Shown one piece after another: positions 33,222 to 42,005 of a stretch of DNA of 64,000 bases. Source of the DNA: Myxococcota bacterium (GTDB lineage Bacteria; Myxococcota; XYA12-FULL-58-9; JALHOP01). The notes under the pieces were generated by a model. That model searched no databases. It saw only the letters and a program-made list of their open reading frames with translations, and had not been told where the DNA came from. The position numbers and the translations under genes were made by a program. The stretch lies in contig JALHOP010000016.1 of assembly GCA_022842935.1 (NCBI GenBank), positions 87,344 to 151,343 on the forward strand, given 5' to 3'. The first letter of the stretch is position 1. The number at the start of each line of letters is the position of its first letter.

Positions 33222-34259
33222 ATGAAACCGCCGGTTCTGCAAACGCAGTGGTACAATCGCGCAAACTTCGATCCCAACGGCTCGCACGACCAAGTCGAAG
33301 CCTACTACTTCCAGGCTCATGACCCAGCCACCGGACGGGCGCTGTGGGTTCGCCTGTCACTTGCTGGCGACAACGATCGCCGCGGTGGGTGTGTCGCCGC
33401 AGTGTTCATCGACCCGGTGACGGGCAAGCACTACATGGCGAGTAACCGTTTCGATCGCAGCCGCCTGTTGCTCGACCCGGAGCGTCCGGGCGCCGGCATC
33501 GGCGAGAGCAGCATCGAGGACGGCTGGGTGAACGGCATCGTCCGCGGGAACGGATTCATCCTCAACTGGAACCTGCAACTCACCGAGCTGATGCCAGCGT
33601 ACATGCCCCTGCCCTCTCGCCGCCTCTACCAAGGCGCGATTTTGCCGGCAAAGTGGGTGAGCTCGATGCCGCTCGCCAAGGCGTCCGGCACCATCGAGGC
33701 GTGGACCGACGCAACCCACGAGTACGGTCACACCCGCGATGCCCGTGAAAACGAGATCCGTGTCGACGGCTGGAACGCAACCGTGGGGCACGTCTGGGGC
33801 ACGCAGTACCCCGATCGGTTCGCGTGGCTGCATTGCAGCCACTTCTATGACGAGCACGAGCCAGCGACGTTCGAGCTCTATGGAGCCGACTTCAAGCTCG
33901 GCGGCGCGCTGCACGTCCCAACGACCCTCGGCCGACTTCAGATCGGCGAACAGTTCTATCGCTTCGACACCTTCCGCTCGCTGCTCGGCGCCGAGTCGTC
34001 GTTCGGCCCCGACCGCTGGGTCTTCGAGCTCGACGGTCCCGACGGCTCATTGCGTGGCCGCGCGACCGCGCATCGTGCCTACGGAATGGTGCTCGACGGT
34101 CCCAAAGGCAAAAACACGCATGCGGCCATCTCACCGGTCGCAGACCTCGAGCTCACGCTGCGTCCGCGCGTCGGCATTCAGCGCCAGCTCTCGAGCCACG
34201 CAGCCGTGCTAGAGGTTGGCCAGTTCGGTGACCGCGGTGGCATCGACGTCGTGCTTTAG
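33222..34259 (+). CDS. CrtC/tocopherol-cyclase-like (AttH superfamily) protein
   Basis: A 345-residue cytosolic-looking protein with no signal. It has paired lipocalin-like beta domains: early motifs WVRLSLAGDN and HYMASNRFDRSR, and the diagnostic central motif RVDGWNATVGHVWG...DRFAWLHCSHF, resembling the GHxWG-(A/F)W motif of tocopherol cyclases and hydroxyneurosporene synthase-like hydratases. No carotenoid or tocopherol genes are adjacent, so the substrate may be a different lipid or polyketide. It diverges from the membrane kinase; 33053-33221 holds only a weak promoter-like TTGACC. Confidence 0.62.
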   Translation: MKPPVLQTQWYNRANFDPNGSHDQVEAYYFQAHDPATGRALWVRLSLAGDNDRRGGCVAAVFIDPVTGKHYMASNRFDRSRLLLDPERPGAGIGESSIEDGWVNGIVRGNGFILNWNLQLTELMPAYMPLPSRRLYQGAILPAKWVSSMPLAKASGTIEAWTDATHEYGHTRDARENEIRVDGWNATVGHVWGTQYPDRFAWLHCSHFYDEHEPATFELYGADFKLGGALHVPTTLGRLQIGEQFYRFDTFRSLLGAESSFGPDRWVFELDGPDGSLRGRATAHRAYGMVLDGPKGKNTHAAISPVADLELTLRPRVGIQRQLSSHAAVLEVGQFGDRGGIDVVL

Positions 34260-34274
34260 CCCGAAAGCGGTGAG

Positions 34275-35123
34275 TCAGCCCGCGTCGCGCGGTAGCTCGA
34301 AAGGTTTCACGCTCACGCGACCGCTCGCCACGAGGTCACAATAGAGAAGCGTGCCCCCGACCGTCGCGAAGGGCAGCACGAAAAAACCTGCTCCTGGAAT
34401 GACGAGCAGCAACAAGGTCGTAGCCCCGAAGCCGAGCGCTATCGCACCATTTTGGCGAACCACGCGCCAGCGTCCGCCATAGTTGACGAATCTACGTGTG
34501 AGCGGCAGGCCCACGAACTCGTGCGCCGCAAGCATGGCCGCGAACGTGTAGCTCAAGACACTGGCCGGGATGGTCCCGACGCCAGGAATGAGCCCGAGCA
34601 AGAAGAGCGGGACGTATACGCTCACCGAAGTGAGCACCCCCCAGAAGAGGTCGGAGAGCCCCATCAAGATGGCGCGCGTGATCCGCGATGCGCTGAGCGG
34701 TAGCTCGGGTGTACCGACGACGATGCTCTCGACCTTCTCCGAGAGCGTGTCGAGGAAGGGGCTCGCGAGCGCCTGGCCCACCAGCACGAGCGCGACACCA
34801 GACAACCCCACGGCGATCAGGATCATCACGGTCCACATGATCCAGGTCAAAAGCGTCACGAGCCCAGCAGCGAACTCCGACTGCACCGCAAACGTACTCG
34901 CGAGATAGGTGCCAGCGGTCGCGAGCAGTGGTTTGACCAGCGCGACCGCGCCAGCGGCGAGCAACACGAAGACAACGATATCGACCAGCACGATCCACAA
35001 GCAAACACGCCACAGCTTGTGGGCGCGGATGAATGCGAAACCCTCGAAAGGATAGGAAAGGCCGGCAATAAATCGCCCGACGATGCCCGTTGGTAACTGG
35101 CGGGGACGGCGCGGCTCAAGCAT
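34275..35123 (-). CDS. EI24/CysZ-like integral membrane protein
   Basis: A 282-residue protein with at least four long hydrophobic segments: residues about 40-65 (LWIVLVDIVVFVLLAAGAVAL), about 88-120, about 165-200 (FLLGLIPGVGTIPASVLSY) and about 230-255. The motif SPFLDTLSEKVE and the GLIPGVG turn are typical of the EI24 family, whose bacterial member CysZ imports sulfate. The neighbouring plus-strand gene makes methionine from homocysteine, so a sulfur link is possible but unproven. The 5' ends overlap the divergent gene's non-coding lead. Confidence 0.8.
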   Translation of the reverse strand: MLEPRRPRQLPTGIVGRFIAGLSYPFEGFAFIRAHKLWRVCLWIVLVDIVVFVLLAAGAVALVKPLLATAGTYLASTFAVQSEFAAGLVTLLTWIMWTVMILIAVGLSGVALVLVGQALASPFLDTLSEKVESIVVGTPELPLSASRITRAILMGLSDLFWGVLTSVSVYVPLFLLGLIPGVGTIPASVLSYTFAAMLAAHEFVGLPLTRRFVNYGGRWRVVRQNGAIALGFGATTLLLLVIPGAGFFVLPFATVGGTLLYCDLVASGRVSVKPFELPRDAG

Positions 35124-35137
35124 GCTGTGGTTCCATC

Positions 35138-36997
35138 GTGAAACGACCTTTCATGCAAGCTGTAGAGGCCGGCGGCCTCACCGCTGACGGCGCCATCGGG
35201 AGCCTCCTTTACGAGCGCGGTGTCTTCGCCAACCGGAACTTCGAAGAAGTCAACCTCGCCCAGCCCGAGCTGGTGAAGAAGGTGCACCGCGACTACCTCG
35301 CGGCAGGCGCGGACATCATCGAGACGAACACCTACGGCGCCAATCGTCTGCGCCTGTCGCGCTCGAGCCTCGCTGCCCAGACGGCTCGCATCAACCGCGC
35401 GGGTGTGGCCCTTGCGCGCGAGGTTGCCGGCAATGAAGCCTACGTCGCGGGCTCCATCGGTCCGTCCGGGCTCGCGGCCGGCGAGCTGCGTCGCGGAGAA
35501 AAAGAGGTACGAACCGCTTTCGCGGAACAGGCCTACTTGTTGTCCCAGGAAGGGGTCGACCTCATCGTCATCGAGACCTTCGGTTCCGTCGCCGAGTTGC
35601 GGATGGCCATCGAAGCGGCGCGCGGACAAACCTCACTACCCATCGTGGCGCAGGTCGCGGTCACCGATGAAGGCACGGTGAGCGACGGTACTGCCCCAGA
35701 CGATCTCGCGCGCGAGATGCAGCAATGGGGTGCGTCCATCGTTGGGGCCAACTGTAATGGCCCCGACCTCGTGTTCGAGCTGGTCGAGAAGATGGTCGCC
35801 ACCGGCATCCCCGTGTGCGCCATGCCGAACGCGGGTCGACCACGAAAAATCGAGGACCGACTCATTTACTTTGCGACACCGGAGAACTTTGGCGTCTATG
35901 CCCGCCGCATGTTCAAGGCCGGAGTGAAGATCGTCGGTGGCTGCTGCGGAACCAATCCCGATCACGTCGCCCGCATCGCTTCAGCCGCCCGCATGGTTGT
36001 GCCGCGCAGCGAATCGCGCTCGGTCATCGAGGTCGCCCCGGTGGTCAAGCCCGACACGACGCCGGTGGCTGCGCGCAGCCAGTTTGGCGGCATGCTTGGC
36101 AAGCGTTTCGTTTTCAGCGTCGAAGTCAATCCCAACCCCGGCCTGTCGGTCGATGCCTCACTCGAAGCCGCTCGCATGCTGGTTTCCGCCGGAGCAGACG
36201 TCATCAACATCGCGGACGGCCCTCGCGCCACCGCGCGTATGAGCAACATGGCGCTCGCGGTGCGCATGCAAGAGACCGTCGGGGTCGAGACCCTCATGCA
36301 CGTCTGCGCCCGTGACCGGAATCTGCTCGGCCTGCAGGCTCATCTCTTGGGTGCGCACACACTGGGTGTGCGCAATCTCGTGCTCATCACTGGCGATCCA
36401 CCCAAGCTCGGCGACTACCCAGACGCGACCGCCGTCTACGACGTCGATTCGATTGGCCTCATCCGCATGGCCGACGGCTTCAATCGTGGGCTCGACCCTT
36501 CCGGCAAGGAGCTGGGCGAACGCACGCGCTTCGTCATTGCAACTGGCGCCGAACCCGCCGCCGCGGACTTCGAGCGCGAGATGAACCGCTTGAAGCGCAA
36601 GGTGGCCGCTGGAGCCGACCTCGTGATGACCCAGCCCGTGTACGACCCTCGGCACTTGGACCGCCTACTCGCGGCTATGGTGGGTCTCGACGTGCCGGTG
36701 CTCGTGGGTATCCTTCCGTTGTCGAGCTCACGCAACGCCGAGTTCCTCCACAAAGAGGTTCCGGGCATGCAAATCCCGGATGCCATCCGTGAGCGCATGC
36801 GCAAAGCGGGCAAGGGTGACGACGCGAGACGCGAAGGTATCGCCATCGCGTGCGAGGCCCTCGAAGCGCTGCGTGAGCGCGTGGCTGGGGCCTACATCAT
36901 GCCCCCGCTCGGCCGCTATGACATGGCCGCAGAGATCATCAATCGCTTCACGACCGATCGCCACATCGGCGTGGCCGCATCCGCTCGAGCGGGTTAG
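35138..36997 (+). CDS. Bifunctional homocysteine S-methyltransferase / methylenetetrahydrofolate reductase
   Basis: About 619 residues with two enzyme domains. The N-terminal half is a homocysteine S-methyltransferase barrel: TADGAIGSLLYERG at the start, the first zinc Cys in GANCNGPD and the Cys pair in GGCCGTNPDHV. The C-terminal half (from about residue 315) is a MetF-type reductase: FVFSVEVNPNPG, LMHVCARDRN, VLITGDPPK, DLVMTQPVYD and VLVGILPLSSSRNAEFL. The fusion couples 5-methyl-THF formation to methionine synthesis or recycling, as in YitJ-type proteins. Start GTG 35138 or ATG 35153; no clear ribosome site. The divergent neighbour is EI24/CysZ-like. Confidence 0.88.
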   Translation: MKRPFMQAVEAGGLTADGAIGSLLYERGVFANRNFEEVNLAQPELVKKVHRDYLAAGADIIETNTYGANRLRLSRSSLAAQTARINRAGVALAREVAGNEAYVAGSIGPSGLAAGELRRGEKEVRTAFAEQAYLLSQEGVDLIVIETFGSVAELRMAIEAARGQTSLPIVAQVAVTDEGTVSDGTAPDDLAREMQQWGASIVGANCNGPDLVFELVEKMVATGIPVCAMPNAGRPRKIEDRLIYFATPENFGVYARRMFKAGVKIVGGCCGTNPDHVARIASAARMVVPRSESRSVIEVAPVVKPDTTPVAARSQFGGMLGKRFVFSVEVNPNPGLSVDASLEAARMLVSAGADVINIADGPRATARMSNMALAVRMQETVGVETLMHVCARDRNLLGLQAHLLGAHTLGVRNLVLITGDPPKLGDYPDATAVYDVDSIGLIRMADGFNRGLDPSGKELGERTRFVIATGAEPAAADFEREMNRLKRKVAAGADLVMTQPVYDPRHLDRLLAAMVGLDVPVLVGILPLSSSRNAEFLHKEVPGMQIPDAIRERMRKAGKGDDARREGIAIACEALEALRERVAGAYIMPPLGRYDMAAEIINRFTTDRHIGVAASARAG

Positions 36998-37006
36998 GCG
37001 CGTCGC

Positions 37007-37033
37007 CGCTTCGATAACGCCGTTATTGAAGCG
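37007..37033. terminator. Hairpin between convergent genes
   Basis: Arms CGCTTCGATAA (37007-37017) and TTATTGAAGCG (37023-37033), 11 pairs with one G-T wobble, loop CGCCG. It sits between the convergent stops of the methyltransferase/reductase and PilZ genes and overlaps the PilZ stop. T-richness after the stem is weak on both strands, so termination is plausible but not certain. Confidence 0.4.
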
Positions 37034-37559
37034 AGCGCGACGCGCTTTCCTTGGCCAAGATGACCTTGGCGTTCAGGTCCTGCGGCCAGGGTGTACAAAC
37101 GAAGCCCAGCTCCCGAAGCTCGGATGCCTGCAACGCGGTATAGGCATCGCGGAGCAACGCTTCGAATGGCCGCGCAACCTGCTCGTCAGGCTTCGACTCA
37201 CCCTGCGACGTCCAGAGTCCACGTCGTTTGTCGAGGAAACGATAGATGCTCAACTCGGTACCCTTCGACAGTCTGCAAAAACGCAGTCCCAGCGTGACCG
37301 ACCCAGGCTCTTCGCCGGGCGCATCCCCCAGGGTTGCTACCTGGGCGCCGACCTTAAGCAACTCGCGCGTACCTGGCAACCGAAACGAGAGATCGAGATA
37401 GGTTCCAGGGAAGACCAACGATCGGGACACCGCCTTGAGACCCCCGAGGCCAATGTCGATTGCCCAGATCGGCTCGGGGAGCCGCCCGGCCAGCACCTTC
37501 ATGTGGAGACGACCACGCGCCGAAGTGCGGCGACCCTCTGGGCTCAATACGTCCGTCAT
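37023..37559 (-). CDS. PilZ-like domain protein
   Basis: About 178 residues from ATG 37559 (an in-frame TTG at 37595 is also possible). The N-terminal half shows a PilZ pattern: RRTSARGRL followed by IDIGLGGLKAV, where the second motif has Gly instead of the usual Ser (DxGxxG), so cyclic-di-GMP binding may be weakened. The C-terminal half is helical and charged with no family match. The gene is convergent with the homocysteine methyltransferase and divergent from ribD. Confidence 0.65.
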   Translation of the reverse strand: MTDVLSPEGRRTSARGRLHMKVLAGRLPEPIWAIDIGLGGLKAVSRSLVFPGTYLDLSFRLPGTRELLKVGAQVATLGDAPGEEPGSVTLGLRFCRLSKGTELSIYRFLDKRRGLWTSQGESKPDEQVARPFEALLRDAYTALQASELRELGFVCTPWPQDLNAKVILAKESASRSLQ

Positions 37560-37657
37560 AAAGGGCAAACTGTCACCGCCGATCGCATCCGTCAAAATTG
37601 CCGCGCGCTTCGCGGCGGATTGCTACAAACCGCGCTTTCTGCCACGAATTCGGCCTG

Positions 37658-38764
37658 ATGCGTTCCCCGGCGCGTGACGTCTTCATGCAGGCGGCTCTAG
37701 CCAACGCCCAGCGCGCCGTCGGCCGGACGCGTCCTAACCCCAATGTCGGCTGTGTCGTCGTGCAAGGCGACACGATCGTTGGGCAGGGTTTTACGGCACC
37801 GGCTGGTGGGCCACATGCCGAGATCGTGGCGCTGCGCGAGGCGGGCGAGGCCGCGCGCGGAGCCGACCTCTACGTCACTCTCGAGCCCTGTAGCCACCAC
37901 GGTCGCACCCCGCCCTGCGTCGATGCTCTCGTCGCCGCCGGGGTCGCACGCGTCATCGTCGGCATGCGCGACCCGAACCCCCTGGTCGACGGCACGGGCA
38001 TTGCCCGCCTGCGTGAAGCGGGCATCACCGTCGAAGTTGGCCTGCTCGCCGAGGCCTGCGCCGAAATGCATCGAGGCTTTGCGCATTTCATCGTCACCAA
38101 GATGCCCTGGGTGGTCGCCAAGATGGCCCAGTCACTCGACGGCCGCGTGTCGACGCGACTGGGCGCCTCGCGTTGGATCACCAGCGAGGCCTCACGCGAC
38201 TACGCGCACGTCTTGCGCGACACCTGCGACGCCATCCTCGTCGGCATAGGCACTGTCTTGGCGGACGACCCGCAGCTCACCACTCGCCGTCCCGGCGGCC
38301 GTGACCCCGTGCGGGTGGTGCTGGATACCCAAGCGCGCACGCCACCGGAGTCGAAACTCATGGCCCTCGCGGCCAAGTCGAGCGCACCGACCTGGCTGTT
38401 CGTCGGCGAAGACGCTCCGGCGAACCGGGTATCTGCTTTAGAGGACAGGGGCGCGCGGGTCGAGCGCTTGCCCCTCCGCGCGGGTAAGCTCGACTTGCTC
38501 CATGCGACCACGCGGTTGGCGGCCCTGGACATCGTAACTGTACTGGTCGAAGGCGGCCCGCGGGTGCTCGGCGCCTTCATGGACGCTCGACTCGTCAACG
38601 AAGTCGTCGCCTTCATCGCGCCGCGCATCATCGGTGGCGATGACGCTCGTAGTACCGTCGGTGGTCTCGGTGCTGGCACCCTTTCGGAGGCCATCGAGCT
38701 CGAGGCGCTGCGCGTCGAGCGCGCTGGCATCGACGTTGTGGTCCATGCGCGCGTGCGCAAGTAG
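37658..38764 (+). CDS. ribD: Bifunctional riboflavin deaminase/reductase RibD
   Basis: About 368 residues. The N-terminal deaminase has the zinc motifs HAEIVAL and PCSHHGRTPPC and the substrate loop RTRPNPNVGCV. The C-terminal reductase has AQSLDGRVST, SRWITSEASR and VEGGPRVLGAF. It catalyses the second and third steps of riboflavin synthesis from GTP. ATG 37658 is the sensible start; the frame is open 20 codons further to a TTG. No other rib gene is in the window, so the pathway is dispersed. The next gene, aat, starts three bases after its stop. Confidence 0.93.
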   Translation: MRSPARDVFMQAALANAQRAVGRTRPNPNVGCVVVQGDTIVGQGFTAPAGGPHAEIVALREAGEAARGADLYVTLEPCSHHGRTPPCVDALVAAGVARVIVGMRDPNPLVDGTGIARLREAGITVEVGLLAEACAEMHRGFAHFIVTKMPWVVAKMAQSLDGRVSTRLGASRWITSEASRDYAHVLRDTCDAILVGIGTVLADDPQLTTRRPGGRDPVRVVLDTQARTPPESKLMALAAKSSAPTWLFVGEDAPANRVSALEDRGARVERLPLRAGKLDLLHATTRLAALDIVTVLVEGGPRVLGAFMDARLVNEVVAFIAPRIIGGDDARSTVGGLGAGTLSEAIELEALRVERAGIDVVVHARVRK

Positions 38765-38767
38765 GCA

Positions 38768-39442
38768 ATGGCGAACGTATTCCCCGACCCGAGCACTGCT
38801 GATGCCAATGGACTGGTAGCGGTGTCGGACACGATGACGCCCGAGCTGGTGCTCGAGGCCTACCGTCACGGCATCTTTCCGTGGTCGACCGCTCCGGTGC
38901 GCTGGTACTCACCCGACCCCCGCGCCATCTTCGCGTACGACAAGATTCATCTGTCGAAGCGCTTGCTGCGCGAGCTGCGTGCCAACCGCTATCGTGTCAC
39001 CTTCGATACCTGCTTTGCCGACGTGATCCGCGCCTGCGCCGAAAGCCACGCGCACACGGGCGTATGGATCAGCGATCTCTTCGTCGCGACGTACCGAAAG
39101 CTGCACGAGCGCGGCTACGCCCACAGCGTCGAGGTCTGGCGGGACGACGCCCTGGTCGGAGGACTCTACGGCGTGCAGGTGAACGGGCTCTACGCCGGCG
39201 AGTCGATGTTCTATCGCGTGCCAAACGCCTCGAAGATCGCCTTCGCCTACCTCGCGCGACACCTCCAGTCCATCGGCGTCGCCCTCTTCGACGCACAGGT
39301 CGCAAACGACCACACGGAGCGCTTGGGTGCGGTCATTGTGCGGCGGACCGAATACCTGCGCCGCCTCGCACGCGCGTTGCTGGTCGCGACACCGTTCGAC
39401 GCCAAAAAGTGGGCATTGGACGTGCCGCCCTGGGAGCGCTAG
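38768..39442 (+). CDS. aat: Leucyl/phenylalanyl-tRNA-protein transferase
   Basis: A 224-residue Aat enzyme: GIFPWS near residue 37, WYSPDPRAIF, then VEVWRDDALVGGLYGVQVNGLYAGESMFYRVPNASK and HTERLGAV, all typical. It attaches Leu or Phe from tRNA to the N-terminal Arg or Lys of proteins, marking them for ClpAP through the N-end rule. No clpS or clpA is nearby. It is tightly spaced between ribD and ppk2 and probably co-transcribed with them. Confidence 0.93.
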   Translation: MANVFPDPSTADANGLVAVSDTMTPELVLEAYRHGIFPWSTAPVRWYSPDPRAIFAYDKIHLSKRLLRELRANRYRVTFDTCFADVIRACAESHAHTGVWISDLFVATYRKLHERGYAHSVEVWRDDALVGGLYGVQVNGLYAGESMFYRVPNASKIAFAYLARHLQSIGVALFDAQVANDHTERLGAVIVRRTEYLRRLARALLVATPFDAKKWALDVPPWER

Positions 39443-39453
39443 ACCTAGCGCCC

Positions 39454-40269
39454 ATGGCGAAGAAGTCCGTCGACGCGTTACGCATCCGCCCCGGCGACAC
39501 GGTGCGCTTGTCCAAATACGACCCGAACGACGACATGGGTTGGGATCGCGATGCAGCCGACCTGCGCACGAGGCAAAACCGTGTGCGTATGGCCGAGCTC
39601 CACGACCTGCTCTTCGCGGCGAACAGCCATGCCCTACTGGTCGTACTGCAAGGGATGGATACCTGCGGCAAGGACGGTACCGTCCGCCACGTTCTCACTG
39701 GCCTGAACCCGCAGGGCTGCAGGGTCCGTCCGTTCAAGCAGCCGACCTCGACCGAGCTCGACCACGACTACCTCTGGCGCATCCATCAAGCGCTTCCGGC
39801 TCGGGGCGAGATCGGGGTGTTCAACCGCTCGCACTACGAAGACGTGCTGGTCACCCGTGTGCTGGGCTTGGTCTCAGACAAGGTGGCGGAGGAGCGCTTC
39901 GAGCAGATCAACGCCTGGGAACGCTACCTCACCGAAAACAACGTCGTCGTGCTCAAGCTCTTCTTGCACATCAGCAAGGACGAGCAGCGCGAGCGCTTGC
40001 AGGCTCGACTCGATGACCCGTCGAAGAATTGGAAGTTCTCGGAGAGCGACCTCGAGGCGCGCGCCAAGTGGAATGACTACCAGGCCGCTTACGCGGACCT
40101 GCTGGCGGCCTGCAGCACCAAACAGGCGCCCTGGTACGTCGTGCCCGCCAACCGCAAGTGGGTGCGCAACCTCGTGGTGTCCGAGCTCATCGTCGACGTC
40201 TTGAGGAGCTTGAAGCTGAAGTATCCCAAGCCCAAGCTCGACGTCTCGAAGATCGTGATTCCGAAGTAG
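39454..40269 (+). CDS. ppk2: Polyphosphate kinase 2 family protein
   Basis: A 271-residue PPK2: Walker A-like GMDTCGKDGTVRHV at about residue 66, the lid region KQPTSTELDHDYLWR, and Walker B-like FNRSHYEDVLVTRV. These enzymes use polyphosphate to phosphorylate nucleotides or run the reverse reaction; one-domain members of this length are usually class I or III. It lies 11 bases after aat and 3 bases before a phosphate-type porin, a pairing that suggests phosphate or polyphosphate handling. Confidence 0.9.
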   Translation: MAKKSVDALRIRPGDTVRLSKYDPNDDMGWDRDAADLRTRQNRVRMAELHDLLFAANSHALLVVLQGMDTCGKDGTVRHVLTGLNPQGCRVRPFKQPTSTELDHDYLWRIHQALPARGEIGVFNRSHYEDVLVTRVLGLVSDKVAEERFEQINAWERYLTENNVVVLKLFLHISKDEQRERLQARLDDPSKNWKFSESDLEARAKWNDYQAAYADLLAACSTKQAPWYVVPANRKWVRNLVVSELIVDVLRSLKLKYPKPKLDVSKIVIPK

Positions 40270-40272
40270 CGC

Positions 40273-41535
40273 ATGCCGGTAAGCTTACTGATCACGCTCA
40301 TGCTCGTGCAGACCGGGGAAGATGAGTCGGTTGCGGAGGCACGCACGCCGGCCGTCGAGGAAAGCGAGACACCGTCGGAGAGCAAAGACGAGCCACGCGG
40401 CGCCATCGCGGCGGAGGTCACTTGGCGCGACGGCTTCGGCTTCCGCTCACCGAGCGGCGACCTCCAGCTTCTCATCGGCGGGCGTGTCCACAACGACTGG
40501 CTGGTGAGCGGCGCCAGCGGGAGCCTCGACGCGCGCGGCCGCGCCTTGGATGACGGGCTCGCTTTCGGCTCCGGGACGCGCTTTCGCCGCGCCCGTATCA
40601 ATCTGCAGGGCCAGCTCTACCGGCGCATCGGCTTTCGCAGCGAGTTCGAGTTCGCTCAGGGTAGCCAGGTGGAGTCGACCGACACGTATCTCGAGATCGA
40701 GGACCTCCCCATCGTCGGCGACCTGCGCGTCGGCAATTTCAAAGAGCAGTTCAGCTTCGCGTTCCTCGAGAGCTCGAACATCATCACCTTCCAAGAGTTC
40801 TCGCTAGCGCACGCATTTTCACCCGACCGCAATAGCGGTATCGGCTTTAGTAACACGCTCTTCGATCGCGTCTTCTATGCCACGGGCCTGTTCGTCGAGA
40901 CCCGTGGTTTTCGCGACTCCCGCATCCGCGGCGACCTCGTAAGCACGAGTCGCATCGCCGCCATCCTCTTCGAAAACAAGCGCGAGCGGCTGCTCGCGCA
41001 AGCTGGAGTGTCCTTTCGCTACGAGCGACTCGGCCGCAGCACGCAGCGCTATTCCGTGGTTTCGGGCAGTACGCTCGCGCCGGTGGTCTTCGACACCGGT
41101 GAGCTCGAAGGAAAAGAAGCGTATGCGGTGGACGGCCAAGTCGCGCTGGTTGCCGGACCGTTCGATCTCGTCGCCGAGCTCACCGGCGTGCGCGCCGTGC
41201 TGACCGGCGACCGAACCCCGAGCTACTGGGGCTACTATGTAAGCGTTGGCTGGTTCATCACCGGAGAGTCGAGACCCTTCAATCCCGGCACGATGCTGTT
41301 CGCGCGCATCCGCCCCAACACGAACCTCTTCGAAGGCGGTCCGGGGGCCTTCCAGCTGGCATTCCGCTGGTCCGAGCTCGACCTCGACGCCGGCGGCCGC
41401 GGCAACGAAGCCACCGCGGCCCTTAACTGGTGGCTCAACGCGCACGCCCGTATCGCGACATCGTTCATCACGACCAACCTCTACGGCTTTGGCCGGGCCA
41501 ACCTCGGGCAACTACGCATTGCCTTCGACTTCTGA
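40273..41535 (+). CDS. OprO/OprP-type outer-membrane porin
   Basis: A 420-residue protein with a short hydrophobic signal, an acidic Glu/Ser-rich linker (residues about 15-45) and a porin body of alternating strands: LQLLIGGRVHNDWL, FRRARINLQGQLYRRIGFRSEFEF, LRVGNFKEQFSFAFLESSNIITFQEFSLAHAF, ending LYGFGRANLGQLRIAFDF with a terminal Phe. The VGNFKEQFS and early R/K-rich strand pattern is that of phosphate-selective porins. Adjacent PPK2 supports phosphate or polyphosphate uptake. The stop is 45 bases before tRNA-Asn. Confidence 0.85.
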   Translation: MPVSLLITLMLVQTGEDESVAEARTPAVEESETPSESKDEPRGAIAAEVTWRDGFGFRSPSGDLQLLIGGRVHNDWLVSGASGSLDARGRALDDGLAFGSGTRFRRARINLQGQLYRRIGFRSEFEFAQGSQVESTDTYLEIEDLPIVGDLRVGNFKEQFSFAFLESSNIITFQEFSLAHAFSPDRNSGIGFSNTLFDRVFYATGLFVETRGFRDSRIRGDLVSTSRIAAILFENKRERLLAQAGVSFRYERLGRSTQRYSVVSGSTLAPVVFDTGELEGKEAYAVDGQVALVAGPFDLVAELTGVRAVLTGDRTPSYWGYYVSVGWFITGESRPFNPGTMLFARIRPNTNLFEGGPGAFQLAFRWSELDLDAGGRGNEATAALNWWLNAHARIATSFITTNLYGFGRANLGQLRIAFDF

Positions 41536-41539
41536 ACGC

Positions 41540-41569
41540 TTGACCGCCGTGTGCAGTTTCATTTAGGTA
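41540..41569 (+). promoter_or_regulatory. Predicted promoter of tRNA-Asn
   Basis: TTGACC (41540-41545) as -35 and TTAGGT or TAGGTA (41563-41569) as -10, with 17-18 bp spacing, placed just before the tRNA at 41581. It starts five bases after the porin stop, so the tRNA has its own promoter. Confidence 0.5.
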
Positions 41570-41580
41570 GCCGCGAGCAT

Positions 41581-41656
<76 letters not shown>

Positions 41657-41661
41657 TTCAC

Positions 41662-41694
41662 GCGGGGTCGCGGAAACGCGACCCCGCACTTTTT
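41662..41694 (+). terminator. Rho-independent terminator of tRNA-Asn
   Basis: Perfect 11-bp stem GCGGGGTCGCG / CGCGACCCCGC with a GAAA tetraloop, followed by ACTTTTT. It begins 5 bases after the tRNA CCA end. Confidence 0.9.
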
Positions 41695-41699
41695 AACAG

Positions 41700-41727
41700 C
41701 GGCCTCGGAGAGCGATCTCCGGGGCCG
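41700..41727. terminator. Second hairpin after tRNA-Asn
   Basis: Arms CGGCCTCGGAGA and TCTCCGGGGCCG, 12 pairs with one T-G wobble, loop GCGA, followed by TTGCCTTTT. It looks like a back-up terminator for the tRNA or a barrier against transcripts leaving the jetD side. Confidence 0.5.
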
Positions 41728-42005
41728 TTGCCTTTTCTCCCCTGATTCCCCGAGGGTTTGCGCGTTCGCGAGCGTCGCGTGCGCCGGGATCGCGATCGCG
41801 CTGAGAGCGCCGCGAGCGTGACGACGAGCGCGTCGAGCGCGCGCGGGACGGCGTTCGCGCTCTCATCTCGGTCCCGTGGGGAGAGAGAAGCCGAGACGCG
41901 GTTAACAGCCGACCCTCGGTTTCCGGGACCGTGACCCGGCGATCAACTGTCCCGCGCGGGGTGGGACTGTTGACCATCGGGGCGCTGTCCCGCGCGAGCT
42001 GTGCG
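41728..42005. other. Gene-free stretch with an inverted repeat, downstream of jetD
   Basis: No convincing gene. Near its right end TCAACTGTCCC (41943-41953) and GGGACTGTTGA (41963-41973) form a 10-of-11 inverted repeat with a 9-nt loop, and CTGTCCCGCGCG recurs directly at 41947 and 41985. It may terminate the defence operon, although no T-run follows, or be a recombination or regulator site. Much of the rest is simple CG-rich sequence (runs of GCGCG and GCGAG). Confidence 0.4.

Noticed and set aside
41740..41930. CG-rich simple sequence after the tRNA as a possible small gene or RNA
   Set aside because: Runs of GCGAG/GCGCG give open frames by chance; no ribosome site, conserved motif or stable structure distinct from the named hairpins was seen.
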